In this document: piece by piece, positions 26,950-35,042 of the stretch
How positions within the stretch are numbered: the stretch's first letter is position 1
Layout: each line of letters starts with the position of its first letter
From: Sphingomonas_B tabacisoli
Lineage (GTDB): Bacteria > Pseudomonadota > Alphaproteobacteria > Sphingomonadales > Sphingomonadaceae
Length of the DNA: 64,000 bases
Reading direction: 5' to 3'
Assembly: GCF_042678385.1 (NCBI RefSeq)
Contig: NZ_JBHUDY010000003.1
Span: 62,001-126,000 of the forward strand
The notes under the pieces: generated by a model
The model's database searches: none
Told to the model about the DNA's origin: nothing
What the model saw: only the letters and a program-made list of their open reading frames with translations
Position numbers and translations under genes: made by a program

Positions 26950-27795
26950 TTATTTAGGCATGACCGGCACATTGTCGATCAGCCGCGCCGCGCCGATGCG
27001 GGCGGCGGCGAGCAAACGAGAAGGCTGCGTCAGCGCCGTCACCGGCTGCAGCGTCGCCGCGTCGCAGAGCGCGACATAGTCGACCGACTGGAAGCCGCTT
27101 TCGAGCAGCGAGGCTTCGGCCTTGGCGAGCGCGTCGGCGACATCGCCGCCTCCCTCGATCGCCGTTGCGGCTGCGCCAAGTGCGCGGGGCAGGGCGCGAG
27201 CCTGCAGCCGTTCCTCTTCGGTCAGATAGACATTGCGGGAGGAGAGGGCGAGGCCGTCTTCCTCGCGCTCGGTCGGCACGCCGACGATCTCGATGCCGAA
27301 ATCCAGATCGGCGACCATGCGGCGGATGACGGCGAGTTGCTGGAAATCCTTTTCGCCGAAAAGCGCGATATCGGGGCGCACCTGGTTGAACAGCTTGGCG
27401 ACCACGGTCGCGACGCCGTCGAAATGGCCCGGACGCGCGGCGCCGTCGAGGCCGTCGCTGACGCCGATAACGGAGACGTTGGTCGCGTGGCCCGCCGGGT
27501 ACATGACCTCGACCTCGGGCATCCAGAGCACCGCCACGCCGGCTTCGCTCAGCATCGCCGAATCCTTGGCAGCGCGGCGCGGATAGGCGGACAGGTCTTC
27601 GTTCGGCCCGAATTGCTTCGGGTTCACGAAAATCGAGGCAACGACATGCTCGGCGCGCCGCTTTGCTTCCTCGACCAGCGCCATGTGACCGGCGTGAAGC
27701 GCGCCCATCGTCGGCACGAACGCGACCTTCCCGCCCTGCGCCTTGAGCGCGGCGATCGCTTTCCGAAGCGGTTTGAGCTGACGGATGGTTTGCAC
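26950..27795 (-). CDS. panC: Pantothenate synthetase
   Basis: About 281 residues from GTG 27795 (QTIRQLKPLRKAIAALKAQG); a TTG at 27840 would add 15 residues not matching the family. PanC condenses pantoate and beta-alanine with ATP in pantothenate (vitamin B5, coenzyme A) synthesis. Nucleotidyl-transferase signatures are PTMGALHAGHMALVEEAK (HIGH-like), FVNPKQFGPNEDLSAYPR, GHFDGVATVVAKLFNQVRPD, FGEKDFQQLAVIRRM and the KMSKS-like LALSSRNVYL. It is divergent from mipZ across about 85 bases; no panB or panD lies in the window. Confidence 0.93.
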   Translation of the reverse strand: MQTIRQLKPLRKAIAALKAQGGKVAFVPTMGALHAGHMALVEEAKRRAEHVVASIFVNPKQFGPNEDLSAYPRRAAKDSAMLSEAGVAVLWMPEVEVMYPAGHATNVSVIGVSDGLDGAARPGHFDGVATVVAKLFNQVRPDIALFGEKDFQQLAVIRRMVADLDFGIEIVGVPTEREEDGLALSSRNVYLTEEERLQARALPRALGAAATAIEGGGDVADALAKAEASLLESGFQSVDYVALCDAATLQPVTALTQPSRLLAAARIGAARLIDNVPVMPK

Positions 27796-27879
27796 GGTGA
27801 CTCTGGGCTGGTATGAGCGGAGCCCAATAGGGGGAGCCAACGTCCCCGATCAAGTAATCTGAGTAAGGACAGCAGCGGC

Positions 27880-28668
27880 ATGGCCGTTCACGGCGCGCAC
27901 ATCATTGTTTTCGCAAACGAAAAGGGCGGGACGGGAAAGTCGACGACGGCAGTGCATGTCGCGGTCGCGCTTGCCGCGCAGGGGCGATCGGTCGCTGCGC
28001 TGGACCTCGACCACCGGCAGAAGACGCTCGCGCGCTATCTCGAGAACCGCGCGGCGACGATGAAGCGACGGGGCATCGAGCTGCCGCAGCCGGCCTTTTC
28101 CGTCGTCGACGGAACGAGCGAGGAAGGGTTCGACGCGGCGCTGGCGGAAGCAGCCGCAGGCGCCGAGTTCGTCGTGATCGACACGCCGGGCCGCGACGAT
28201 CCGATCGCACGGCGCGCCGCGACCCGCGCCAACACGCTGGTCACGCCGATGAACGACAGCTTCGTCGACTTCGACCTGATCGGGCAGGTCGACCCGGAAA
28301 ACTACAAGGTCAGCCGGCCGAGCTTTTATTCGGAGCTGATCTGGGACGCGCGCAAGGCGCGGGCGAAGACCGACGGCGCGACGATCGACTGGGTCGTGCT
28401 CCGCAACCGCATGCAGCATATTGAGGCGCGCAACATGCGCCGCGTCGGCGAGGCGCTGGTGCAGCTTTCGAAGCGCGTCGGCTTTCGCCTCATCCCGGGC
28501 CTTGGCGAGCGCGTCATCTATCGCGAGCTGTTCCCGAGCGGCCTGACCATGCTGGACATCGGCCAGATCCAGGACATCGGCATCAGCCATGTCGCGGCGC
28601 GGCAGGAGCTGCGCGAGCTGGTCTCCGGCCTCGCGCTTCCTGAACGGATCGACGCGGCCGCCGCCTGA
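27880..28668 (+). CDS. mipZ: Division-plane positioning ATPase MipZ
   Basis: A 262-residue ParA/MinD-family ATPase. The deviant Walker A is NEKGGTGKSTTAVHVAVALA, and the second P-loop residue set is in ALDLDHRQKTLARYLENR, a signature of MipZ rather than ParA. Walker B-type VVIDTPGRDD and the switch TPMNDSFVDFDLIGQVD follow. MipZ binds ParB near the origins, forms a bipolar gradient and blocks FtsZ assembly away from mid-cell in alphaproteobacteria that lack Min. Its stop overlaps the start of a J-domain protein gene (TGATG). Confidence 0.92.
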   Translation: MAVHGAHIIVFANEKGGTGKSTTAVHVAVALAAQGRSVAALDLDHRQKTLARYLENRAATMKRRGIELPQPAFSVVDGTSEEGFDAALAEAAAGAEFVVIDTPGRDDPIARRAATRANTLVTPMNDSFVDFDLIGQVDPENYKVSRPSFYSELIWDARKARAKTDGATIDWVVLRNRMQHIEARNMRRVGEALVQLSKRVGFRLIPGLGERVIYRELFPSGLTMLDIGQIQDIGISHVAARQELRELVSGLALPERIDAAAA

Positions 28669-28943
28669 TGGGCAAGCTGCTTGCGCTGCTCGTGCTGGCC
28701 GGCTTCGCCTTCGCCTGGTGGAGCGGCAATCGCCAGCGCCGCGCGCTGACCATGCCGCTAGGTGAGGCACGCTCGCTGCTGGGTCTCAGAAGCGGTGCGG
28801 ATGCCGACGAGATTCGCGCCGCGCATCGCCGCATCATCGCACGCGTTCATCCCGATGCCGGCGGCACGCCCGAGCTCGCCCGCCGCACCAACCTGGCGCG
28901 GGATGTGCTGCTCAGGGAACTGAACGCAAACCGACAACATTAA
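28668..28943 (+). CDS. Membrane-anchored small J-domain protein
   Basis: A 91-residue protein with an N-terminal membrane helix (KLLALLVLAGFAFAWWSG) and a C-terminal short J domain: PLGEARSLLGLRSGADADEI, RAAHRRIIARVHPDAGGTPE with the HPD motif, then NLARDVLL. The layout matches bacterial TIM14/DjlC-like proteins that recruit DnaK to the membrane. Its ATG overlaps the mipZ stop by one base, so translation is probably coupled. Coupling of a J protein to mipZ may reflect only operon convenience. Confidence 0.85.
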   Translation: MGKLLALLVLAGFAFAWWSGNRQRRALTMPLGEARSLLGLRSGADADEIRAAHRRIIARVHPDAGGTPELARRTNLARDVLLRELNANRQH

Positions 28944-28954
28944 GCGCTGAAACG

Positions 28955-29043
28955 CCGTTCGGGCTGAGCTTGTCGAAGCCCTTCCCTTCTTGTCTGGCTC
29001 CGAAAGAAGAAGGAATGGGCTTCGACAGGCTCAGCCCGAACGG
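28955..29043. repeat. REP-type palindrome (TTCGGGCTGAGCTTGTCGAAG family)
   Basis: Arms 28955-28981 and 29017-29043 are inverted copies of CCGTTCGGGCTGAGC + TTGTCGAAGCCC, differing at one or two bases, with a 35-base spacer containing CTTCCCTTCTT/AAGAAGAAGGAA. It lies between the J-domain gene and the phosphohexomutase gene and is a widespread bacterial repeat type. Confidence 0.8.
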
Positions 29044-29070
29044 AGCTTGGGATCGAACATCGGAGAACAA

Positions 29071-30459
29071 ATGACCTACAATTTCCACCCCACGTCCCTG
29101 CGCGAGTATGACATTCGCGGCGTGATCGGCGAAACACTCGGTGCCGATGACGCCCGCGCGATCGGCCGTGGTTTTGCCACCTTGCTGCGCCGGGCCGGCG
29201 GCACGCGGGTGGCGGTGGGCTGGGACGGCCGCGAAAGCTCGCCGATGCTGGCCGAGGCGCTGGTCGAGGGCCTGACGCAGAGCGGCTGCGACGTGGTGCG
29301 TGTGGGGCTCGGGCCAACGCCGATGCTCTATTATGCCGAAGCCGTGCTCGAAGTGGACGGCGGCATCCAGATCACCGGCAGCCACAATCCGCCGAGCTAT
29401 AACGGCTTCAAGATGGTGTTTCAGCACCGGCCGTTTTTCGGGCCCGACATCCAGCAGATCGGGAAGTTGGCCGCCGAAGGCGATTGGGAGGAAGCCGAAG
29501 AGCGTGGGCAAGTCACCGATTTCGACATTCTCGACCAGTATGTGCAGCGGCTGACCGCCGGCTATCAGGGCGGCGAGTTCCGCATCGCCTGGGACGCCGG
29601 CAACGGCGCGGCCGGCCCGGCGCTGGAAAAGCTCGTCAAGCTGCTGCCCGGCGAGCATCATCTGCTGTTCACGGACGTCGACCCGCGCTTCCCCAACCAC
29701 CACCCGGACCCGACCGAGGAAAAGAACCTTGAGGACCTGCGCACCGTGGTGCGTGAAAAGGGGCTCGATTTCGGCATCGCCTTCGACGGCGACGGCGACC
29801 GTATCGGCGCGATCGACGGGCAGGGCCGGATCATCTGGGGCGACCAATTGCTCGGCATTCTCGCCGAGCCGGTGCTGAAGGTCGAGCCGGGCGCGACGAT
29901 CATCGGTGACGTCAAGGCGTCGCAGGCGCTCTACGACCGGATCGCGGAGCTGGGCGGCAAGCCGCTGATGTGGAAGACCGGCCACAGCCACATCAAATCC
30001 AAGATGAAGGACGTGCACGCGCCGCTCGCCGGCGAGATGAGCGGCCACATCTTCTTCAAGCAGGATTATTACGGCTTCGACGACGCGCTCTATGCAGCGG
30101 TGCGCCTGATGGGCGCGGTGCGGCTGTCGGGCAAATCGCTGACCGAGCTGAAGTCCGAGATGCCGCTGGTCGTCAACACGCCGGAGATGCGCTTTCAGGT
30201 CGACGAGAGCCGGAAGTTCGCCGTGGTGGAGGAAGTGCTCGACCGGCTGGAGACCGCGGGCGCGGACGTGAACCGCACCGACGGGGCGCGGGTGAACACG
30301 CCGGACGGCTGGTGGCTGCTGCGCGCGTCGAACACGCAGGACGTGCTCGTGGCGCGCGCCGAGGCAAAGGATCAGGCCGGGTTGGACCGCCTGGTCGCGC
30401 AGATCGACGAGCAGCTTGCGCTTGCAGGGATCGAGCGCGGGCCGCAGGCGGGGCATTGA
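29071..30459 (+). CDS. Phosphomannomutase/phosphoglucomutase
   Basis: A 462-residue alpha-D-phosphohexomutase from ATG 29071 (TYNFHPTSLREYDIRGVIGE), with CGGAGAA upstream; the frame upstream runs through the REP element. It interconverts the 1- and 6-phosphates of mannose or glucose for nucleotide-sugar and polysaccharide synthesis. Motifs in order: REYDIRG (domain 1), the phosphoserine loop ITGSHNPPSYNGFK (Ser phosphorylated), the metal loop FDGDGDRIG, the sugar-binding loop GEMSGHIFF and the C-terminal phosphate-binding RASNTQDVLVARAE. The relatives are AlgC and sphingomonad PgmG, which serves exopolysaccharide synthesis. Confidence 0.92.
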   Translation: MTYNFHPTSLREYDIRGVIGETLGADDARAIGRGFATLLRRAGGTRVAVGWDGRESSPMLAEALVEGLTQSGCDVVRVGLGPTPMLYYAEAVLEVDGGIQITGSHNPPSYNGFKMVFQHRPFFGPDIQQIGKLAAEGDWEEAEERGQVTDFDILDQYVQRLTAGYQGGEFRIAWDAGNGAAGPALEKLVKLLPGEHHLLFTDVDPRFPNHHPDPTEEKNLEDLRTVVREKGLDFGIAFDGDGDRIGAIDGQGRIIWGDQLLGILAEPVLKVEPGATIIGDVKASQALYDRIAELGGKPLMWKTGHSHIKSKMKDVHAPLAGEMSGHIFFKQDYYGFDDALYAAVRLMGAVRLSGKSLTELKSEMPLVVNTPEMRFQVDESRKFAVVEEVLDRLETAGADVNRTDGARVNTPDGWWLLRASNTQDVLVARAEAKDQAGLDRLVAQIDEQLALAGIERGPQAGH

Positions 30460-30462
30460 ACT

Positions 30463-30490
30463 AACCCTCTCCCCTTTGCGGAGGGCTGGA
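30463..30490. terminator. Hairpin between convergent genes
   Basis: CCCTC/GAGGG hairpin with an eleven-base loop between the phosphohexomutase stop and the nusB stop, without a T run. The sequence (AACCCTCTCCCCTTTGCGGA) resembles a fragment of the CCCTCCCC-type repeats. Confidence 0.3.
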
Positions 30491-30492
30491 GC

Positions 30493-30945
30493 CTAGCTCC
30501 GCGCTTCCTTCGCGACCGCGTCCAGCAAGCCGTTCACGAACGATGTCTCGCGTTTGTCGTAGAAGGCGTGGGCGACGTCGACATATTCGCTGATCACGCT
30601 CGCGACCGACACATCGACGCGGGCGAGCAATTCGTAGGTGCCGGCGCGCAGGATCTGGCGCATTGGGCGGTCGAGCCGTTCGAGGCTCCAGCCCTGGGCG
30701 AGCTTGGCGGCAATCAGCCGGTCGATTTCCACGCGTCGCGCGTCGACGCCCTTCACGAGATCGTCGAAGAACTCGACCTCGGCATCGGCATATTCGACGT
30801 CCTCAATCGTGGCGCCGAGCCGGTGATGGTGGAATTCGTGCAGTAGCACGGGGACGGAGGTCTTCTCCATCTCTTGCTGGTACAGCGCCTGCACGGCCGC
30901 GAGGCGGGCGGCGGAGCGGGATTTTGAGCGGGCGGTCTGGGTCAT
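30493..30945 (-). CDS. nusB: Transcription antitermination factor NusB
   Basis: A 150-residue protein (MTQTARSKSRSAARLAAVQA). It matches NusB in LAAVQALYQQEME, in the conserved D-x-x-I-x-x-L-x-x-G-W-x-x-x-R-L-x-x-x-x-R-x-I-L-R region, and in VSVASVISEYVDVAHAFYDK and NGLLDAVAKE. NusB with NusE binds boxA RNA and supports rRNA antitermination. The start ATG overlaps the hisD stop (ATGA), making it the last gene of hisG-hisD-nusB. The usual ribH neighbour of nusB is absent here. Confidence 0.93.
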   Translation of the reverse strand: MTQTARSKSRSAARLAAVQALYQQEMEKTSVPVLLHEFHHHRLGATIEDVEYADAEVEFFDDLVKGVDARRVEIDRLIAAKLAQGWSLERLDRPMRQILRAGTYELLARVDVSVASVISEYVDVAHAFYDKRETSFVNGLLDAVAKEARS

Positions 30946-32231
30946 TGTCCTAGTCTGAGCGCAACCGATCGGGCGTGGGCGGGGAGCCCTTCCGCATCGG
31001 CAAGGGCGATGGCTGCCGGCCCAAGTGTGGCGAGCGAAGCCGCGTTGCAACCCAGAAAGCTCGTCCGCTTCATGAAATCGAGCACCGAAAGGCCCGAGGA
31101 GAAGCGCGCGCGGCGGCCGGTGGGCAGCACATGGTTCGGGCCCCCCAAATAATCGCCGATCGCTTCGGGCGTGTGGCGGCCGAGGAAGATCGAGCCGGCG
31201 TGGCGCACGGCGCGAAACAGCGGCTCGGGGTCTTCGACTGCCAGTTCGAGATGCTCGGGGGCGAGCCTGTCGATCAAGGGCGCGGCGTCGATCAGGTGCG
31301 GCACGAGGATGATCGCGCCGTTCGCATCCCAGCTCGTGCGCGCCGTCGCCCCGGTTGCGAGCGTGGCGATCTGTCGGTCGACGGCAGCGGCGACCGCGTC
31401 GGCGAAACCGCCATCGTCGGTGAACAGGATCGACTGGCTGGTCGGATCGTGCTCGGCCTGGCTGAGCAGGTCGGCGGCGATCCATTCCGGGTCGTTCTGC
31501 GCGTCGGCGACGACCAGGATTTCGGAGGGGCCCGCCACCATGTCGATGCCGACCACGCCGTAGAGCTGGCGCTTCGCCTCCGCCACCCAGGCATTGCCGG
31601 GGCCGACGATCACGTCGACCGGCGCGATGCGATCGGTGCCATAGGCCAAAGCCGCGATCGCCTGCGCGCCGCCGACGCGCCAGATTTCGTCGACGCCGGC
31701 CAGCGCCGCCGCCGCCAGCACCAGTGGGTTGACCGCGCCGTCAGGCGTGGGCGTCACCATTGCCAGCCGTCCGACTCCGGCGACCTTGGCGGGGATCGCG
31801 TTCATCAGGAGGGAACTGGGGTAGGCGGCGCGTCCGCCGGGCACGTACAAGCCCGCCGCTTCGACCGCGCTCCAGCGCGCGCCGCCGCGGACGCCGACGG
31901 CGTCCGTTTCGTCGCGATCCTCGGGCCGCTGTTTCTCGTGATAGGCGGTGATCCGGTCGGCGGCGAGTTGCAGCGCCTTGCGCAGCTCCGGATCAAGGGC
32001 ATCCAGCGCGGTACGGCACTCGGCCGGATCGATCCGCCAGCCATTCGTATCGAGATCGTGGCAGTCGAAGCGGCGCGTATAGTCGGCGAGCGCCGCGTCG
32101 CCTTCGGTACGCACCCGGGCAAGGATCGCGGTCACGTCGCGCGACACATCCGCGTGGGCCTCGCGCCGCGCATTGACCAGCGCTTCGAAACGGGCGGCAA
32201 AATCGGCATCCGAAGCGGAAAGGCGAATCAC
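30942..32231 (-). CDS. hisD: Histidinol dehydrogenase
   Basis: A 429-residue enzyme from GTG 32231, overlapping the hisG stop as GTGA. It oxidises L-histidinol to L-histidine in two NAD-dependent steps with a zinc ion. Signatures are AAGLYVPGGRAAYPSSLLMN, GVDEIWRVGGAQAIAALAYG, VDVIVGPGNAWVAEAKRQLY, AGPSEILVVAD, DLLSQAEHDPTSQSIL (zinc Gln/His and catalytic Glu region) and RLAPEHLELAVEDP (catalytic Glu-His). The length is typical. It is the middle gene of an overlapping three-gene operon. Confidence 0.95.
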   Translation of the reverse strand: MIRLSASDADFAARFEALVNARREAHADVSRDVTAILARVRTEGDAALADYTRRFDCHDLDTNGWRIDPAECRTALDALDPELRKALQLAADRITAYHEKQRPEDRDETDAVGVRGGARWSAVEAAGLYVPGGRAAYPSSLLMNAIPAKVAGVGRLAMVTPTPDGAVNPLVLAAAALAGVDEIWRVGGAQAIAALAYGTDRIAPVDVIVGPGNAWVAEAKRQLYGVVGIDMVAGPSEILVVADAQNDPEWIAADLLSQAEHDPTSQSILFTDDGGFADAVAAAVDRQIATLATGATARTSWDANGAIILVPHLIDAAPLIDRLAPEHLELAVEDPEPLFRAVRHAGSIFLGRHTPEAIGDYLGGPNHVLPTGRRARFSSGLSVLDFMKRTSFLGCNAASLATLGPAAIALADAEGLPAHARSVALRLGQ

Positions 32232-32878
32232 CGTACCGCCTCGCGGAACGCCTCGACCAAAGGCGCGATCTGGGCGGAGCGCATCTTGAAGGCGGCGCGG
32301 TTGACGATCAGGCGCGCGCTGACCTCGGCGATCACCTCGACCTCGACCAGCCCGTTTTCCTTGAGCGTGCGCCCCGACGACACGAGATCGACGATGCGGC
32401 TGGCAAGGCCCAGCGTCGGCGCCAGCTCCATCGCGCCATTGAGCTTCACGCATTCGGCCTGCACGCCGCGCGCTTCGAAGTGCCGCCGGGTCAGGCCGGG
32501 ATATTTAGTTGCGACGCGGACATGGCTCCATTCGCGCGGATCATCCGAGGCGGCGAGCTCGGCCGGCTCGGCAACCGAAATCCGGCAATGGCCGATGCCG
32601 AGATCGACCGGCGCGTACAGCTCCGAATAGTCGAACTCTTCCAGCACGTCGGAGCCGACGATGCCGAGCTGGGCGGCGCCGTGGGCGACGAAGGTCGCGA
32701 CGTCGAACGCGCGCACGCGGATCAGCGAAATGTCGGGGCGATTGGTCGCAAAGCGGAGCGCCCGGCTGCCCTCGTCGGCAAAGGCCGGCTCCGGCTCGAT
32801 TCCGGCGCGCGCGAGCAAGGGCAGCGCTTCCTCGAGGATGCGCCCCTTCGGCACCGCGATGATAACGGGATCGGCCAT
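32228..32878 (-). CDS. hisG: ATP phosphoribosyltransferase, short form
   Basis: A 216-residue short-form HisG, which starts histidine synthesis by joining ATP and PRPP and needs the HisZ regulatory subunit (not in this window). Signatures are VIIAVPKGRILEEALPLLAR, AAQLGIVGSDVLEE, DLGIGHCRISVAEP and the PRPP loop GAMELAPTLGLASRIVDLVS followed by SGRTLKENGL. It is the first gene of hisG-hisD-nusB. No Shine-Dalgarno sequence is visible before ATG 32878; a stable hairpin ends four bases upstream of it. Confidence 0.94.
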   Translation of the reverse strand: MADPVIIAVPKGRILEEALPLLARAGIEPEPAFADEGSRALRFATNRPDISLIRVRAFDVATFVAHGAAQLGIVGSDVLEEFDYSELYAPVDLGIGHCRISVAEPAELAASDDPREWSHVRVATKYPGLTRRHFEARGVQAECVKLNGAMELAPTLGLASRIVDLVSSGRTLKENGLVEVEVIAEVSARLIVNRAAFKMRSAQIAPLVEAFREAVR

Positions 32879-32881
32879 GGC

Positions 32882-32906
32882 CGGGCGGCTTTAGTGTCGC
32901 CGCCCG
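32882..32906 (-). promoter_or_regulatory. Hairpin directly upstream of hisG
   Basis: A perfect 8-bp stem CGGGCGGC/GCCGCCCG with a nine-base loop occupies the 38-base gap between the small upstream gene and hisG, ending three bases before the start codon. It has no T run. It could be a weak terminator, or could affect hisG translation. Confidence 0.4.
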
Positions 32907-32916
32907 AGAGGAGCAA

Positions 32917-33147
32917 CTACCGCTTGGCGGGCTTCGTATCTGCCATCGCCATCTGGCTGGTGATGGAGCGGCAATTGGCCATGATTTCAGGATAATCGAG
33001 GTCGCCGTTCGCGATGAGCTGGGCCTGGGCCGCTTGCTGGCAGGCGCCAAGCGTCTCGTATCGGGTCTGCACGAGCCGCGCTTCGGTGCATTGATAGCCG
33101 CCGTCGCCGCAACCCATGATCGCCATTACGTAAATGAACGGGCCCAT
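32917..33147 (-). CDS. Hypothetical protein, 76 residues
   Basis: A small protein from ATG 33147, which has GAGGAG seven bases upstream; the GTG at 33153 in the same frame is too close to it. The sequence MGPFIYVMAIMGCGDGGYQC is followed by a Cys in LGACQQAAQAQL and one in EIMANCRSITS, so four Cys in 76 residues, which suggests disulfides and export. The N-terminal 15 residues are hydrophobic enough for a short signal-anchor. Its lysine-rich tail ends KPAKR. No family recognised. It lies upstream of hisG on the same strand. Confidence 0.65.
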   Translation of the reverse strand: MGPFIYVMAIMGCGDGGYQCTEARLVQTRYETLGACQQAAQAQLIANGDLDYPEIMANCRSITSQMAMADTKPAKR

Positions 33148-33233
33148 CGCCACTCTCCTCGGAGCGACTCAACCATCGCACCCTAGCATAGGTTGCATTG
33201 GTTTCGCGCGCGTTCCTCCCTACATCGACGAAG

Positions 33234-35042
33234 ATGGCGAAATCTGTGACCGGGGGCACTAAGGAACAGTCCCTAAGCTGGGGCGTGTTCCGGCGCTTCG
33301 TTCCCTATCTGTGGCCGGAGCATGAGCCGGCAATCCGCCGGCGCGTCGTGCTGGCGCTGGCGCTGGTGCTGGTCGCCAAGGCGACCACGCTGCTGATGCC
33401 GTTCGCCTACAAGGCCGCGATCGACCGGATGGCCCCGGGCCTGCAGCCGGGCGTGTCGCTCGCCGTCGCGCTCGTCGTTGCCTATGCGGCGGCGCGGTTC
33501 GGCGGCGTGCTGTTCGACAATGTGCGCAACACCGTGTTCGAGCGCGTCGGGCAGGACGCCACGCAGCGTCTGGCGACGCACGTCTTTCGCCACCTCCACG
33601 ACTTATCGCTGCGCTTCCATCTCGAGCGGCGGACGGGCGCGGTCACCAAGGTGATCGAGCGCGGCACCAAGAGCATCGACGTGATGCTCTATTTCCTGCT
33701 GTTCAACATCGGCCCGACGGTGATCGAGCTGACCGCCGTCGCGGTGATCTTCTGGGTGAAATTCGGCTTCGGCATGGTCGCGGCGACTTTCCTGATGGTC
33801 GCGACCTATATCGTCTTCACACGCAAGGTGACCGACTGGCGCAACCATCTGCGCGAGCGGATGAACGACCTCGACACCGGCGCGGTCGCGAAAGCGGTCG
33901 ATTCGCTGCTGAACTACGAGACCGTCAAATATTTCAGCGCCGAGGACCGCGAAGCGGCGCGCTACGAAAAGGCGGCGCGCGCCTATGCCGATGCCGCGGT
34001 GCGGTCGGAGAACTCGCTCGCCTGGCTGAACATCGGCCAGTCCTTCATCACTAATCTGATGATGGCGGGGGCGATGGGCTATACCGTCTGGGGCTGGTCG
34101 AAAGGCCGCTTCACGCCAGGCGACGTGGTGCTGGTGAACACCTTGCTCGCCCAGCTTTTCCGGCCGCTCGACATGCTCGGCATGGTCTATCGCACGATCC
34201 GCCAGGGCCTGATCGACATGGCCGCGATGTTCGAGCTGGTCGACCAGAAAGCCGAAGTGGTGGACGTGCCGAGCGCCCAGCCGCTGATCGTCAGCGAAGG
34301 CCGGGTGAAGTTCGACAATGTGCGTTTCGGCTATGAAGCGAACCGGCCGATCCTGAAGGGCGTGAGCTTCCTTGTGCCGGGCGGCAAGACGCTGGCGATC
34401 GTGGGCCCGTCGGGCGCGGGCAAGTCGACGATAGCGCGGCTGCTGTTCCGCTTCTACGACGTGACCGGCGGCAGCATTTCGATCGACGGGCAGGATATCG
34501 GCCGCGTCCAGCAGCGGACTCTGCGCGAGAATATCGGCATCGTGCCCCAGGACACGGTGCTGTTCAACGACACTATCGGCTACAACATCGCCTATGGCCG
34601 CGAAGGCGCGACGCCGGAGGAGGTCGAGGCGGCTGCGCGCGGCGCAGCGATCCACGATTTCGTCGCGGCCCAGCCGGACGACTACAAGACGCAGGTCGGC
34701 GAGCGCGGGCTGAAGCTTTCGGGCGGCGAGAAGCAGCGCGTCGCGATCGCGCGGACCTTGCTCAAGGACCCGCCGATCCTGATCCTCGACGAAGCGACCA
34801 GCGCATTGGACAGCCGCACCGAGGCCGAAATCCAGCGCACGCTCCGCGACGTCTCGGCCCAGCGCACCGTGATCGTGATCGCGCACCGTCTGTCGACGAT
34901 CGTTGATGCGGACGAGATCGTGGTGCTGAACGACGGCCGGGTGGCGGAGCGCGGCAATCACGCCAGCCTGCTCCGCCAGAACGGCCTCTATGCCGAAATG
35001 TGGGCGCGCCAGGCAGCCGAAGCGGAGATGGAGGAAGCGTGA
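33234..35042 (+). CDS. ATM1/HMT1-type ABC exporter (permease fused to ATPase)
   Basis: About 602 residues from ATG 33234; a TTG at 33198 is less likely. The membrane domain (about 30-320) has five to six helices, including LALALVLVAKATTLLMPFAY. The NBD (about 350-585) carries Walker A GPSGAGKST, signature LSGGEKQRVAIAR, Walker B ILILDEATSALD and the H-loop VIAHRLSTI. NVRFGYEANRPILKGVSF leads in. Relatives (Atm1, HMT1, bacterial AtmA) export glutathione-bound persulfides or metal conjugates. It probably works as a homodimer. Its stop overlaps the DUF2332 start by four bases (GTGA). Confidence 0.9.
   Translation: MAKSVTGGTKEQSLSWGVFRRFVPYLWPEHEPAIRRRVVLALALVLVAKATTLLMPFAYKAAIDRMAPGLQPGVSLAVALVVAYAAARFGGVLFDNVRNTVFERVGQDATQRLATHVFRHLHDLSLRFHLERRTGAVTKVIERGTKSIDVMLYFLLFNIGPTVIELTAVAVIFWVKFGFGMVAATFLMVATYIVFTRKVTDWRNHLRERMNDLDTGAVAKAVDSLLNYETVKYFSAEDREAARYEKAARAYADAAVRSENSLAWLNIGQSFITNLMMAGAMGYTVWGWSKGRFTPGDVVLVNTLLAQLFRPLDMLGMVYRTIRQGLIDMAAMFELVDQKAEVVDVPSAQPLIVSEGRVKFDNVRFGYEANRPILKGVSFLVPGGKTLAIVGPSGAGKSTIARLLFRFYDVTGGSISIDGQDIGRVQQRTLRENIGIVPQDTVLFNDTIGYNIAYGREGATPEEVEAAARGAAIHDFVAAQPDDYKTQVGERGLKLSGGEKQRVAIARTLLKDPPILILDEATSALDSRTEAEIQRTLRDVSAQRTVIVIAHRLSTIVDADEIVVLNDGRVAERGNHASLLRQNGLYAEMWARQAAEAEMEEA

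Noticed and set aside
28990..29070. Upstream start of the phosphohexomutase
   Set aside because: The extra residues come from the REP element; ATG 29071 has a ribosome site and matches the family.
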